Numbered from the stretch's first letter, positions 27,128-38,942 are shown. The stretch: 64,000 bases of DNA from JAPOUP01 sp026708635 (GCA_965200115.1 OZ241336.1:2914001-2978000); one strand, 5' to 3'. Program-made: numbers and translations. The notes: a model not told the origin generated them from the letters alone.

Positions 27128-28402
27128 CTATCCATTCTCGCGCAGGACCTCTCCGGCTAGATGGAGAGAGCCGCAGATCAGTATCCGCGCCGATGGCTCG
27201 CCGCCCGTGATGGCCCGCACCGCAGCCTCCACACTGTCGGCGGTCTCCGCGACGATGCCCTCCGCCCGTGCGGCCGAGGCGGTCTCCCGAGCGGTGAGGG
27301 CCGCCGGCTGGCCGGAAATCGGGACGCCATGAAGCGATCGCGCCAGACACGCCAGCGGACGGATGAAGCCCCGGACGTCTTTCGTCCGGAGCAGGCCGGC
27401 TACCAGATGCAGGGGTCTCGGCGGCAGTTCTTCGAGCAGGCTGGCCAGCGCCTGACCGGCCGCCGGATTGTGTCCCCCGTCGAGATGGATCTCCGCCTCG
27501 GGCGCCGCACGCACCAGAACGCCGGTCGTCAGCTTCTGCATCCGCGCCGGCCAGCGTACGCAACGAAGTCCGGCCTCGCAGGCGGTTTCGCCAAATCCGA
27601 GCTCGAGCAGCGAGGCTATGGCGATACCCGCGTTCTCGATCTGGTGAGCGCCCCGCAGGGCGGGGAGCGGCAGATCCAGACGCCTGTCCCCGTTCTCGAA
27701 GGCCAGTCTGCCGTGTGCCTCCCATGCCCGCCAGTTCCGGCCCCGAATCAATAGCGGGGCGTCGATTCCGACGGCCTGTCGTTCGATCACGCCCAAGGCC
27801 TCGCTCTCCTGGCGTCCCACGGCACAGGGAACGCCGCGTTTAAGGATTCCCGCTTTCTCGTATGCGATCCCGCCAAGCGAATCGCCGAGATACCGCTGGT
27901 GATCGAGCGATACGGGCGTAAGCGCCGTCAGGGCGGGACGACCGACGACATTCGTCGCGTCAAGTCGCCCCCCCAATCCGACTTCCAGCAGGGTGAAGTC
28001 CGCCGGTACCCTCGAGAAAGCCAGGAGCGCCGCACAGGTGGTGATCTCGAAATAGGTGATCTCACAGCCGCCGTTCGCGGCCTCGCATTCGTCAAGTGTT
28101 TCCGCCAGAACGGCCTCTGGGATCAGGTCACCCGCCAGACGGATGCGTTCGTGAAACCGTACGAGATGGGGAGAGGTATAGGCGTGAACCCGCCTGCCAT
28201 CGCCTTCGAGTCCGGCGCGTAGCATGGCCAGGACAGATCCCTTACCGTTCGTTCCGGCGATATGGACAACGGGAGGGAGCCTGTCCTGCGGATTGCCGAG
28301 CGCGTCAAGCAGGCGCCACATGCGATCCAGTGTCAGGTCAATGACTTTCGGATGCAGCGACATCATCCTTTCCAGGATGGCGTCGGATCCAATCCGTCTC
28401 AA
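27128..28402 (-). CDS. folC: bifunctional folylpolyglutamate synthase/dihydrofolate synthase
   Basis: 424 residues from TTG 28402, overlapping the accD stop (TTGA); the region SDAILERMMSLHPKVIDL is conserved in alphaproteobacterial FolC, favouring this start over ATG 28366. Mur-ligase ATP loop HIAGTNGKGSVLAML (GTNGKGS 50-56), YTSPHLVRFHERI and the TLLEVGLGGRLDATN segment. It adds glutamates to folates in the cytoplasm. Forms the standard accD-folC operon. Confidence 0.9.
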   Translation of the reverse strand: MRRIGSDAILERMMSLHPKVIDLTLDRMWRLLDALGNPQDRLPPVVHIAGTNGKGSVLAMLRAGLEGDGRRVHAYTSPHLVRFHERIRLAGDLIPEAVLAETLDECEAANGGCEITYFEITTCAALLAFSRVPADFTLLEVGLGGRLDATNVVGRPALTALTPVSLDHQRYLGDSLGGIAYEKAGILKRGVPCAVGRQESEALGVIERQAVGIDAPLLIRGRNWRAWEAHGRLAFENGDRRLDLPLPALRGAHQIENAGIAIASLLELGFGETACEAGLRCVRWPARMQKLTTGVLVRAAPEAEIHLDGGHNPAAGQALASLLEELPPRPLHLVAGLLRTKDVRGFIRPLACLARSLHGVPISGQPAALTARETASAARAEGIVAETADSVEAAVRAITGGEPSARILICGSLHLAGEVLRENG

Positions 28403-29364
28403 CGCCCTTCGGCCTTCGCCCGTTTCCGGCTGGAATCCGGCGGTGTCGCGGCCGCCGGCGTGGATATGTCGCGGTCAGGTGGCGGTAGGTCACCTTTGAT
28501 CGCGGGTGGCATGCCGAGAAGCATCCTGAGAACGGTGATGAGTTCCTCGCGCATGTCCTTGCGGTGGGTGACCCGGTCAAGCATTCCATGGTCGAGCAGG
28601 TACTCCGCCCGTTGAAATCCCTCCGGAAGCCTTTCGCCGATGGTCTGCTCGATGACCCGGGGACCGGCGAAGCAGATCAGTGCGTCGGGCTCGGCGATCT
28701 GGACATCGCCGAGCATCGCGTAGCTTGCCGTCACGCCACCGGTCGTGGGATGTGTCAGCACGACGACGTATGGTAGTCCGGCCTCTTTAACCCGTTCGAT
28801 CGCCACCGTGGTGCGCGGCATCTGCATCAGGCTGAGGATACCTTCCTGCATCCTCGCGCCGCCGGCGGCGCAGAAAAGTACCAGTGGCCGTTTCTTTCCC
28901 GTCGCGACATCCGCAGCCGCGATCACCGCGTTACCGACATACATACCCATGGAACCACCCATGAACCTGAAATCATGCGCGGCGGCGATGATTGGCGTCT
29001 GCCCGACCTCACCCTGAGCCACAAGTATCGCTTCGGCCTCCCCGGTTTCCCTCTGCGCCGATTTCATCCGGTCGGGATACCTTTTCTGGTCGCGGAAATG
29101 CAGCGGGTCGGTGATTGGCCGAGGAACCTCGATTTCGGAGAACGCGCCGTTGTCGAACAAGGCGGCGAACCGCTCGCGTGGACCCAGCGCCATGTGATGG
29201 CCGCAGCTCGTGCACACGTTCAGGTTTTCGGAGAGCTCGCGGTGAAACAGCATCGTACCGCAACCGTCGCATTTCGACCATAGATGCTCGGGTACCTCAC
29301 GGCGGGAGAAAAGCGAATTTATCCTGGGTTTGACGAAATTGGAGATCCAGTTCATCGCCGGCAT
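28399..29364 (-). CDS. accD: acetyl-CoA carboxylase carboxyltransferase subunit beta
   Basis: 321 residues. N-terminal zinc finger with Cys32, Cys35, Cys51, Cys54 (SKCDGCGTMLF / VCTSCGHHM). Carboxyltransferase core: FDNGAFSEIEVPRP, DFRFMGGSMGMYVG, CAAGGARMQEGILSLMQM, VVLTHPTTGGVTASYA, DALICFAGPRVIEQT. Catalyses malonyl-CoA formation with AccA. The charged, low-complexity C-terminal tail (ISTPAAATPPDSSRKRAK) is lineage-specific. Confidence 0.93.
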   Translation of the reverse strand: MPAMNWISNFVKPRINSLFSRREVPEHLWSKCDGCGTMLFHRELSENLNVCTSCGHHMALGPRERFAALFDNGAFSEIEVPRPITDPLHFRDQKRYPDRMKSAQRETGEAEAILVAQGEVGQTPIIAAAHDFRFMGGSMGMYVGNAVIAAADVATGKKRPLVLFCAAGGARMQEGILSLMQMPRTTVAIERVKEAGLPYVVVLTHPTTGGVTASYAMLGDVQIAEPDALICFAGPRVIEQTIGERLPEGFQRAEYLLDHGMLDRVTHRKDMREELITVLRMLLGMPPAIKGDLPPPDRDISTPAAATPPDSSRKRAKAEGR

Positions 29365-29418
29365 TTTCCTGTCGGGAATCCACTCGTGTCAGATATGGCG
29401 TACCACTCCGAAACGCAA

Positions 29419-30297
29419 TCAGCGCCTGAGCGCGAGTCGGGCCATGAACCAAGCCGCTCCCAGCGCGAGTGTCACGAGCGCGATCGTGGTTCCGCCCCGC
29501 TGATCCTCCAGGCTGAAAGGCGTGACGAATAGGGCAAGCCCCGGAACCATGTCCTTAAGACCGATTACCAGAAGCGCGGACGTATTGTTCGCGAAGTGGA
29601 AGCCCCAGGCGGCGCCTATGCTGCCGGTGCGCGCGGTAAGATCGGCGGCGGCCAGGCCGAAACAGGCGGCGCCGAGGACGAACAGCCAGAGATTGCCGCC
29701 CGTAACGTGAGGACTGTAATGCGCCGCCCCAAATCCCAGGCTGGGGATCAGCATCCAGAAGAATGGCGAGTGGAACCGTGCGGCCAGCTGCTGCTGGAGA
29801 TATCCGCGGAACGCCAGTTCCTCCGCACCGGTCTGGAACAGTATGATCAGCAGGCTCAATGGCAGGAGCGGCAGCCAGACCGAGAGGTCCAGACCGGGCT
29901 CCATGTCGTGAGACATGCTCCAGAACACGAGAGCCACACCCTCGACTGCCCCGACAACGGCCGCCGTCGAGATAAAGTCCCTCAGTACTGTGGTCGATGG
30001 TCCAAACAGGGATCCAGGTCTCCGCCTATGGAGAAACCGCGCTGACAGGATGACCCCCAACGCCAGACCGATGACCGAAGCCAGTAGGACGTAAACGTCG
30101 CCCGGCGTCAGCCCTAGGCCGACCGTCGCCGCCAGGTTTCGGCCCAGCGCCCACCCGTAGACCGCGATGACCGCCCATGTCCACAAGGTATATATCAGCG
30201 CGGCTACGCAGATTCCCGCCAGGAGCCGCCAGAGTTGCGGGCGCCGGCGGGCGTCTGAGACGAAAGCCTCGAAGTCGGGGGCGTGGAGCCGCTGCAT
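29419..30297 (-). CDS. CPBP-family intramembrane protease-like protein
   Basis: 292 residues from ATG 30297 (longer in-frame starts add only an Arg-rich, unlikely N-terminus). About eight membrane segments. CPBP motifs: GAEELAFRGYLQQQL (EExxxR), an HYSPHVTGGN segment with the second-motif His, and WGFHFANN for the third. Abi/CAAX-like proteases process prenylated or bacteriocin-type peptides in some bacteria; the substrate here is unknown. Downstream of it on the same strand are accD-folC, with a 54-bp gap. Confidence 0.8.
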   Translation of the reverse strand: MQRLHAPDFEAFVSDARRRPQLWRLLAGICVAALIYTLWTWAVIAVYGWALGRNLAATVGLGLTPGDVYVLLASVIGLALGVILSARFLHRRRPGSLFGPSTTVLRDFISTAAVVGAVEGVALVFWSMSHDMEPGLDLSVWLPLLPLSLLIILFQTGAEELAFRGYLQQQLAARFHSPFFWMLIPSLGFGAAHYSPHVTGGNLWLFVLGAACFGLAAADLTARTGSIGAAWGFHFANNTSALLVIGLKDMVPGLALFVTPFSLEDQRGGTTIALVTLALGAAWFMARLALRR

Positions 30298-30518
30298 CCG
30301 ATGAAGGTTACTGGAAGCGTGTGGACTGTTCAATCTTGGCCGGGAGCGTGGATGCTCAAGCCTCCGGTTATCGCCGGAGTTCCCGCGAGGGTTGCGGGTC
30401 ACATGCATGAAACCAACTTTAGGCGGTCGCGTTCGGATGACCGGGTAACGAGCCTCGCTTGTGTCCCCACACGCGCTCGCATATTGCGGCGGGTGACGCC
30501 GATCCGGGGAGACACGCT

Positions 30519-32252
30519 ATGCTGAAGGTAAAAACCGATAAGTCCCGCCTGCCGAGCAGGCACGTAACCGAGGGGCCGTCCCGTGCGCCGCACCGTTCAT
30601 ATTACTATGCGATGGGGTTGTCCGAGGACGAGATCGCCCAGCCGTTTGTCGGCGTGGCTACCTGCTGGAATGAGGCGGCGCCGTGCAACATCGCGCTTAA
30701 CCGGCAGGCCCAGGCGGTTAAGCTCGGCGTGAAGGCCGGAGGCGGCACGCCACGCGAGTTCACGACGATCACGGTCACCGATGGCATTGCGATGGGGCAT
30801 GAGGGGATGAGATCCTCACTCGCGTCCCGTGAGGCGATCGCGGATACGGTTGAACTTACCATGCGCGGTCATTGCTACGATGCGATCGTCGGTCTCGCGG
30901 GATGCGACAAGTCGCTGCCGGGAATGATGATGGCGATGGTCCGGCTGAACACGCCGTCCGTATTCATCTACGGTGGATCGATTCTTCCTGGTCGACTGGA
31001 TGGAAAGGACGTCACCGTGCAGGATGTGTTCGAGGCCGTGGGCCAGAACCAGGCAGGGCATCTATCGGAAGATGCGCTGCGTCGTCTTGAACGGGTCGCC
31101 TGTCCGTCAGCCGGAGCCTGCGGCGGGCAGTTTACCGCAAATACCATGGCATGCGTTTCCGAAGCCATGGGCCTCGCGCTTCCAAACTCATCAGGTGCGC
31201 CCGCGCCTTACGAGAGTCGTGACCAGTATGCCATCGCCAGCGGTGAGGCTGTTATGACGCTCCTCGAAAGGGATATCCGGGCGCGCGACATCGTGACCCG
31301 GAAATCGCTCGAGAATGCCGCCAGGGTAGTTGCCTGCACCGGAGGGTCAACCAACGCGGGCCTGCATCTGCCCGCCATCGCCCATGAGGCCGGTATCGAG
31401 TTTCTTCTGGATGACGTCTGCGAGATCTTCAGGGACACCCCGTACTTCGTCGACCTCAAGCCCGGCGGACAGTATGTCGCGAAGGACCTTTACGAAGCGG
31501 GCGGGGTTCCGGTCGTGATGAAGGAACTTAGGAAGATCGGCCTGGTTCACGAAGACTGTATCACCGCGACGGGCAGAAGAATTGGCGAAGAGCTTGATCT
31601 TGTGGAGCGTGAGGCTGATGGCAAGGTGATTCACCCTGTCAGTGCGCCTATCAGCAAGACCGGGGGCGTTGTTGGCCTGAGGGGCAATCTCGCCCCCGAG
31701 GGGGCTATCGTGAAGGTTGCCGGAATGGATCCGGACCAGCAGGTTTTTTCCGGCCCGGCCCGGGTTTTCGAGTGTGAGCAGGATGCTTTCGAGGCGGTTC
31801 AGGAGCGTCGGTACGGGGACGGGGAGGTGATCGTCATACGTAACGAGGGACCCGCCGGCGGGCCCGGAATGCGCGAAATGCTGTCGACGACGGCGGCGCT
31901 CTCGGGTCAGGGTATGGGTCGGAAGGTGGCGCTCATAACCGATGGGCGGTTTTCGGGGGCGACGCGTGGGTTCTGTGTCGGACATGTCGGCCCGGAAGCG
32001 TTTCACGGCGGCCCGATCGCGCTGGTGCGGAACGGTGACGTCATCACGATCAACGCGCTCACGGGCGATCTGTCCGTCGATCTCACCGAAGAGGCGCTCG
32101 CCGAACGTAAGGCGGAATGGAGCGGTCCCAGGGAGACGATCTATTCCTCCGGAGCGCTCTGGAAATACGCACGGTTGGTCGGTGAAACCCGCAGGGGCGC
32201 GGTCACGCATCCGGGTGGACAGGCCGAGCGTCACGTTTACATGGATCTTTAG
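30519..32252 (+). CDS. ilvD: dihydroxy-acid dehydratase
   Basis: 577 residues from ATG 30519 (GGGGAG upstream). Fe-S Cys in TCWNEAAPCN (49-56), LAGCDKSLPGMMMAM (129) and AGACGGQFTANTM (201). C-terminal VALITDGRFSGATRGFCVGH is the IlvD/Edd signature. Third step of valine/isoleucine/leucine synthesis. Single gene, divergent from the CPBP gene, followed by a perfect 8-bp hairpin. Confidence 0.93.
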   Translation: MLKVKTDKSRLPSRHVTEGPSRAPHRSYYYAMGLSEDEIAQPFVGVATCWNEAAPCNIALNRQAQAVKLGVKAGGGTPREFTTITVTDGIAMGHEGMRSSLASREAIADTVELTMRGHCYDAIVGLAGCDKSLPGMMMAMVRLNTPSVFIYGGSILPGRLDGKDVTVQDVFEAVGQNQAGHLSEDALRRLERVACPSAGACGGQFTANTMACVSEAMGLALPNSSGAPAPYESRDQYAIASGEAVMTLLERDIRARDIVTRKSLENAARVVACTGGSTNAGLHLPAIAHEAGIEFLLDDVCEIFRDTPYFVDLKPGGQYVAKDLYEAGGVPVVMKELRKIGLVHEDCITATGRRIGEELDLVEREADGKVIHPVSAPISKTGGVVGLRGNLAPEGAIVKVAGMDPDQQVFSGPARVFECEQDAFEAVQERRYGDGEVIVIRNEGPAGGPGMREMLSTTAALSGQGMGRKVALITDGRFSGATRGFCVGHVGPEAFHGGPIALVRNGDVITINALTGDLSVDLTEEALAERKAEWSGPRETIYSSGALWKYARLVGETRRGAVTHPGGQAERHVYMDL

Positions 32253-32265
32253 GGGTTCCCCCGCG

Positions 32266-32287
32266 GTTCCGGTGCGCTGACCGGAAC
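32266..32287 (+). terminator. hairpin after ilvD
   Basis: GTTCCGGT (32266-32273) and ACCGGAAC (32280-32287) form a perfect 8-bp stem with a 6-nt loop, 13 bp after the stop; no T-tract. Confidence 0.4.
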
Positions 32288-32365
32288 GGCCGCCTTTGTA
32301 TGGGGCCAACGCGTTCGGGAGCCGTAATGTCCCGTCGGTCCCCGGCCGCCCGTCTACCGTGATGA

Positions 32366-34441
<2,076 letters not shown>

Positions 34442-34715
34442 GGCCCGGGCGTGAATTTCGCTGGATTGGTTGGGTTCCGTTATCCCGTCGCGCCTCTGAG
34501 AGGCGTGCCTTCTCCGGGGCTGGCGAACCCACAAAGCAATTTTGGCTTTGGCGGTCGGAGCGGTTTACGGAGACGATGCCGCCGGCCCTGACGTTTCGAT
34601 TGGGGGGCGGAGCGATCGGGCGATCGTGCAGGCCGGAATGCGGGTGACCGCCCGATTTCATTAAGGCTATCTCTTCCGGATCGAGAGTCCGCGTCGTCCG
34701 GCTTTCCGAAAAAAC

Positions 34716-35654
34716 TCATTCCGTTGCGTTGAGGACTGCCTCGACCCTGCGATTCCGGGCGCGGCCCTCTTCGGTCAGGTTTCCCGCCCGCGGGGCGAGG
34801 AAGCCAACACCATCCGAGATTACCTGGCCGGGGGGCACTTCATGCCGTATTACGAGCCTCTCCATGACCGCGGCCGCACGCAGCCGGGACAGTTCTATGT
34901 TGGAATCCAGATCCCCCACGGCGTCTGTATGGCCCACCAGCACAACCGTTCTGTCGGGTCGTGTCTTCAGATAGGACGCGAGGGCCGTCAGTGACGCGAA
35001 CGTCTCGTCCCCGAGCCGGGATGAACCTGTTTCGAACGTGAGGTCATCCAGGTATACATACCCGGCCAGCTCCAGCCGCTTCACCATCTCCCGAACGTCC
35101 CCCGTCACCATAGCTGACGGTTCCGGCATCCCGGATGCAGCGGCGCTGGCGGTATTTCCGCCAGCGGTGACCCGGGTGATGTGCACAAAGCCGGCATTGG
35201 CGCTGCGGCTCAGGATCATGCTGATGTAGTCCTCACCGTTCCCGTCGGCCGGTCCCTTCGCCGAAAGATACCGGTAGTCGCCGAGATTCACGTGCATCTC
35301 CGGTTCCGGGAGGACATCGATCTGGAAGCGGAAGTCAAACCCGCCACAGGCTCTCGTCTCGCACTCGAAAAGTATCTCAAATCCGGCGTCCGTGAGCTGT
35401 TGCCGCAACGGCGCCAATAGCTGGACAGTGGTGATTTCCCCGGCCACTCTCCAGCTCTGACGGTGTAGGTCACCCTCGGCGACGACGCCTTCCATCGGGC
35501 CGTCGATGAAAGGTCCCGTAGCTAGAAAATGGCTCGTGCCGGTGATATTCCGTTCCGCCAGGGGTTTCGCCGGCCAGGGGAGTTCCAGAACCGCGGCACG
35601 CGCCACGACAGCCGCGAGGAGCGAAACCAGCGTGATTGCGGTGCGTAGAATCAT
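34716..35654 (-). CDS. OmpA-family outer membrane/peptidoglycan-associated protein
   Basis: 312 residues with a Sec signal (MILRTAITLVSLLAAVVARA). The N-terminal ~190 residues resemble alphaproteobacterial OmpA-family proteins whose first domain is uncharacterised (one Cys pair, CETRACGG). C-terminal OmpA domain: DDLTFETGSSRLGDETF, VVLVGHTDAVGDLDSNIELS, RLRAAAVMERL, ARNRRVEAVL, which binds peptidoglycan. Overlaps the upstream peroxidase-like gene by 4 bp, so co-transcribed. The 274-base space to fadH holds only short hairpins. Confidence 0.85.
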   Translation of the reverse strand: MILRTAITLVSLLAAVVARAAVLELPWPAKPLAERNITGTSHFLATGPFIDGPMEGVVAEGDLHRQSWRVAGEITTVQLLAPLRQQLTDAGFEILFECETRACGGFDFRFQIDVLPEPEMHVNLGDYRYLSAKGPADGNGEDYISMILSRSANAGFVHITRVTAGGNTASAAASGMPEPSAMVTGDVREMVKRLELAGYVYLDDLTFETGSSRLGDETFASLTALASYLKTRPDRTVVLVGHTDAVGDLDSNIELSRLRAAAVMERLVIRHEVPPGQVISDGVGFLAPRAGNLTEEGRARNRRVEAVLNATE

Positions 35655-36229
35655 CTCGCGACGGAGTGATACGCCTCGTTGGGCTGCATGTCGACAGCTG
35701 ACGCCACTCGATTGGTCATGTTGAAGAACCCGACTACACTAGCGATGTCGAAAATATCACGGTCCGAGAAGCCAACGTCGCGTAACGCCTGACGATCCGA
35801 TTCCTCCACTTCGGCGCTCGCCTTGGTCAGTTTCGCCACGAAGTCCAGCATCTCGCGCCGTCTGGCGTCGAGCTTGGCGGCACGGTAATCCATCACCATC
35901 GCCTCTCCAAGCGCCGGGTCGCCGGAAATCTCCCTAACGGAGGCGCCGTGGGCGACCTGGCAATACCAGCAGCGATTGATGGAGCTGACGACGACGGCGA
36001 TCATTTCGCGTTCGAGTATGGACAGTCCGCTCTCGCCGAGCATCAGGTCGTTATACATCGTCGTGAAAGCGTTCAGCTTCCCGATGTCAAACGCGTAGGC
36101 CTTCAGGACGTTGGGGACCAGTCCAAGCTTTTCCTCGCAGAGATCGAAATACTTCCGCGTCGCCTCGGGCAACGGATCGACCGCCGGCAGGTCAAGTGCG
36201 GTCACCTGCGTGAATTCATCATCTGACAT
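35651..36229 (-). CDS. AhpD-like peroxidase-related protein (carboxymuconolactone decarboxylase fold)
   Basis: 192 residues. CMD-fold redox motif NRCWYCQVAHG (CxxC plus downstream His) and YNDLMLGESGLSILEREMIAVVVSS-type helix (read in parts). Belongs to the peroxidase-related AhpD-like group (192-residue size fits). Likely detoxifies peroxides in the cytoplasm. First gene of a two-gene unit with the OmpA-like gene. Confidence 0.85.
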   Translation of the reverse strand: MSDDEFTQVTALDLPAVDPLPEATRKYFDLCEEKLGLVPNVLKAYAFDIGKLNAFTTMYNDLMLGESGLSILEREMIAVVVSSINRCWYCQVAHGASVREISGDPALGEAMVMDYRAAKLDARRREMLDFVAKLTKASAEVEESDRQALRDVGFSDRDIFDIASVVGFFNMTNRVASAVDMQPNEAYHSVAR

Positions 36230-36900
36230 GTTGGCTCCGGATGATGGTTTTCCTCATTCCACTCCGTGGCGTTATCCTGAAAGACTTGGATCACCGCGTA
36301 TTCCATGTCTTTCATGGGATAACTGGCTTCGAGCATTCTCGATCAGGATAGAGAATGTGGCAAGATGCGATCGTACGTAAGAGAGAAAATCATGTGCGTC
36401 GCGAATGGATCGGATGCGCTGGAACAGTCTTCGAGAGTTGCATTATTGCGCCCTCCGGCACCGGATTCCGGATTGGAACGGCTCCCGTCCCTTCCATCGC
36501 GATCGTAGCACCGCCCTCCCGACGGCCGCAAGTTCCGACCTGGTTCATGGCATTTTCGTTAAGGTGTCGGGTTTCCGTCCCATGCCGTCATCGCTGTTCA
36601 GGCCGTGCGGGACCGGGACGGAAGCAAATCGGAAGGAGGATGGGAGACGGACTCGAGTGTGTTGGAGGCATAGTGCCCGTTGACCTGAATCGGGCGGCCA
36701 ACACAGCGATCGAGCCATGCCTTGCCACCCTTGCAGTCGACATGGCCAACAATTTTTCCGCCGATTGACGGCATTGGCACCCTCAAGCCCATTGCTTTCG
36801 TTGTGGCGCGACGAGACCAAACTGGATCTCATGTGTCAGACTAAGGAGATTTGCTATCCCGGCGACATTTTTCGGCGGCGCTAAGAGGCCTATGACAATC
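36230..36900. other. gene-poor stretch upstream of the inverted-repeat element
   Basis: About 670 bases with no recognised gene. The most protein-like frame is on the minus strand (36598-36792, listed separately). The right end abuts the direct repeat CCCAATATAAG at 36901. Confidence 0.5.
36598..36792 (-). CDS. hypothetical small ORF
   Basis: 64 residues with an unremarkable, protein-like composition (MPSIGGKIVGHVDCKGGKAW, then LDRCVGRPIQVNGHY). No ribosome site, signal peptide or known family seen. Its tail becomes Ser/Arg/Pro-rich, so it may be the front part of a frameshifted gene. Listed because nothing better explains this stretch. Confidence 0.22.
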   Translation of the reverse strand: MGLRVPMPSIGGKIVGHVDCKGGKAWLDRCVGRPIQVNGHYASNTLESVSHPPSDLLPSRSRTA

Positions 36901-36910
36901 CCCAATATAA

Positions 36911-36943
36911 GGGATTACATACTTGATTAAGCAGGTTTGCAAT
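36911..36943 (+). repeat. left terminal repeat copy A
   Basis: Reads GGGATTACATACTTGATTA then AGCAGGTTTGCAAT. Matches copy B (40044-40076, opposite strand) at most positions. A third, weaker copy of the first 16 bases (GGGATTGCATACTTGA) lies on the minus strand at 37347-37383. Confidence 0.65.
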
Positions 36944-37299
36944 TTCCCTCCCGGTCCGAACAATCCCGCCTGATGGAACCTGCGGATGTCGCCGAGTTCA
37001 AGAGTGGAACCCCGATCGCGCGGAGGATGTCGTCGAAGGGGATGTTCCGGTTGCTACGCGGGGGGAGGAAGCCCGCATGTTTCCACAATGGGTCCAACCG
37101 GGAGGGGAAGGCGATGGCCGCCGCCGGATCAGGAGTGCGTGCAGGTCTCGCTGATTTCCGGACAACTCCCGTCCGGCGGTTCGATTCCCCCTCAATCCAT
37201 GCCGGCAATTCCATTCTGTCGCAAAGATGCCCGCACCGGTTTTTGAGAACGAGGCAGCACCACATTCACAACCTGAAGAAAGGTGCCGGGATTCCACAT

Positions 37300-37322
37300 G
37301 TCCGCATGGGGGACATGCGGAC
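37300..37322. other. perfect 9-bp hairpin
   Basis: GTCCGCATG (37300-37308) and CATGCGGAC (37314-37322) flank a 5-nt loop. It is inside the putative element in DNA without a convincing gene; role unknown. Confidence 0.45.
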
Positions 37323-37397
37323 CATGCCCATCGAGCAAGTGGATTGATTGCTTCAGGGGTGCATGTTCAAGTATGCAATCCCCCGTTTTCACCCAGC

Positions 37398-37667
37398 CTA
37401 TTGGCCGCGCATGCGCGTGTTGACGACAGTGCTTTGATAACTCGGTTGATTGGAATCGTTCTGCGGTTGGTCAAGCGCATCGAAATATGCGTCGACAGCA
37501 TCATTCAAATCCTGTTGGGTCAATGGGTCACAATGCGTGTTCATGGTCGTGCCAGGTTCCTTGCACCGACGAATTTCATGGACCTCACCGTAAGGCAGTG
37601 CAGCCGCATGCCTGGCAATGCCTATCGCCTGGTACCCTTTTATGCACTTGACATTCACAAGACACTT
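37398..37667 (-). pseudogene. truncated paralogue of the Cys-rich exported protein, cut by IS30
   Basis: The minus-strand frame from the IS junction reads KCLVNVKCIKGYQA..., then HEIRRCKEPGTTMNTHCDPL and continues to a stop at 37398-37400. It aligns with the C-terminal third of the 39166-39693 product (KCLVNVECRKG, HKIRRCKAW, NTVCDPLTDAD). Homology stops exactly at the IS30 end (37667/37668), so the signal peptide and N-terminal part were lost on insertion. The frame runs on into the IS, giving a hybrid ORF that is unlikely to be expressed. Confidence 0.7.
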
Positions 37668-38942
37668 CCCCGGCGCCACTCCGAAGCGCAACGCCCGGCC
37701 CCCCCCGATTCCGCACGGAAACGGCTCTGTCCCTTTGGATCCGAGCCTAACCGGCGCCTCCGGGCGGCGCAAGGCATGCCCGCGGGCGCGCCGGGGACGG
37801 CCCGCGGCGCGTGGAGCCTCCATGTTTCGCGTCAAGCCCGGATCCGGGCTTTCCCTCAGGGAGGCCGCGCCCGAAGGAACGCCTCCGCCGGCGTCAGGTA
37901 GCCAAGGGCCCTGCGAGGCCGGGCGTTCAGGCGGTCCTGCACGGCCCTCACCCCGGCGTCCGCCACTTTCCAGGCAAGTCCGTGCCCTTGGGAAGGTATC
38001 CCCTCACCAGGCCGTTGGTGTGCCCGGTCGGGCCGCGCTCCCGGGAGTGGTGGGGGCGCGGGAGGAGGAAGTCCGCGCCCGGCGCCGCCGGGACGCGGGC
38101 GTGACCCGCGAACTCCCTGCCGCTGTCGGCGGTGATCGTGTGCACCGCGGCGCGGTGCGGCGCCAGAAGGCCGGTCACGGCTGAGCCGACCGCGTCGGCC
38201 GTCTTCCTGTCGACCCTCCGGAGAAGGGTATACTTCGTCGCCCTGTCCACCAGCGACACCAGCGCGCCGCCGGTGCCCTTGCCCACGATCGTGTCCGCCT
38301 CCCGGTCGCCGACCCGCGCCCTCCCCTCCACCACCGCCGGGCGCTCCGGGATGTCCGCCCGGCCCGGGATGTGGCCCCGGCCCGCGTGGGCCCCGCCCTT
38401 CCGGTTCGGCCTCTTTCCCCGGCGGCGCGGATGCCGCCAGAGCCGGCCCCCGGCCCTGCGGTCGGCGCGGACGTGCCGCTGGATCCACTGCCGCCCCGCC
38501 ATCGGATGGCCCTCGAGGCGCAGCCGCCCCGAGACCCGCTCCGGGCTCCAGCCCTCCGCCAGCCGCTCCTCCACCATGCGCCACAGATCGGGCGTCATCC
38601 TGCGCGGGACCGACGGGGCCGCGCAGCGCCGCGCCTCGGACCTCCGCCGCGCCTGGGCGTGGCGGTAGCCGCGCTTTCCCAGGTTCCGGCGCGCCCCGCG
38701 CCAGACCGTCGTCCGGTCACGGCCCGGCCGGCGGGCGACCGCCGCGTCGGAGAGCCCGCTTTTCCCCATCGCGTGGATCCGGCATCTCCCGGGGTGGGTC
38801 AGGTGGCGCTGGCCCTCGGGCATGGCGGTCTCCTTCTCGCAACGAAGGGACTGTCGCCGCCATCCGGCCGATTCGCAGCATCATGCGTGGCCTCAGCCGG
38901 GATTCACCCACATCGGGTGTTGCACCTCACTGTGGAACGGGG
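37668..38942 (-). mobile_element. IS30-family element, copy 1 (degenerate)
   Basis: Boundaries come from comparison with copy 2 (42802-44121) and from the paralogue break at 37667. Imperfect terminal inverted repeats: CCCCGTTCCACAGTGAGG at the transposase-5' end (38942 inward) and CCCCGGCGCCACTCCGAAG at the other; both then contain GCAAC and CCCG. Target duplication not discernible. The transposase is dead. The element is about 45 bases shorter than copy 2 because copy 2 carries extra DNA near its 3' end. Confidence 0.8.
37856..38823 (-). pseudogene. IS30-family transposase, frameshifted and catalytically damaged
   Basis: Starts MPEGQRHLTHPGRCRIHAMG like copy 2 (MPEGYRHLTYAERCQIHALR). The frame ends early near 37948; the expected C-terminus (VQDRLNARPRRALGYLTPAE) continues in another frame to 37856, so there is an indel near 37985. 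The catalytic Glu region ERGLNEHTNG of copy 2 reads ERGPTGHTNG here, losing the Glu, and DWEADT reads DREADT. Clearly inactive. Confidence 0.85.

Noticed and set aside
37165..37195. T-arm-like sequence GGCGGTTCGATTCCCCC suggesting a tRNA
   Set aside because: The stem has a mismatch and no D-arm, anticodon arm or acceptor stem could be built around it.
36901..37383. A smaller element bounded by end A and the partial end at 37347-37383
   Set aside because: The terminal 16 bases match, but no direct repeat flanks this pair and the subterminal similarity is weak; the A-B pair is better supported.
37227..37901. 224-codon plus-strand frame across the truncated gene and IS30 end
   Set aside because: It is antisense to the truncated Cys-rich gene and crosses the IS junction; shadow frame.
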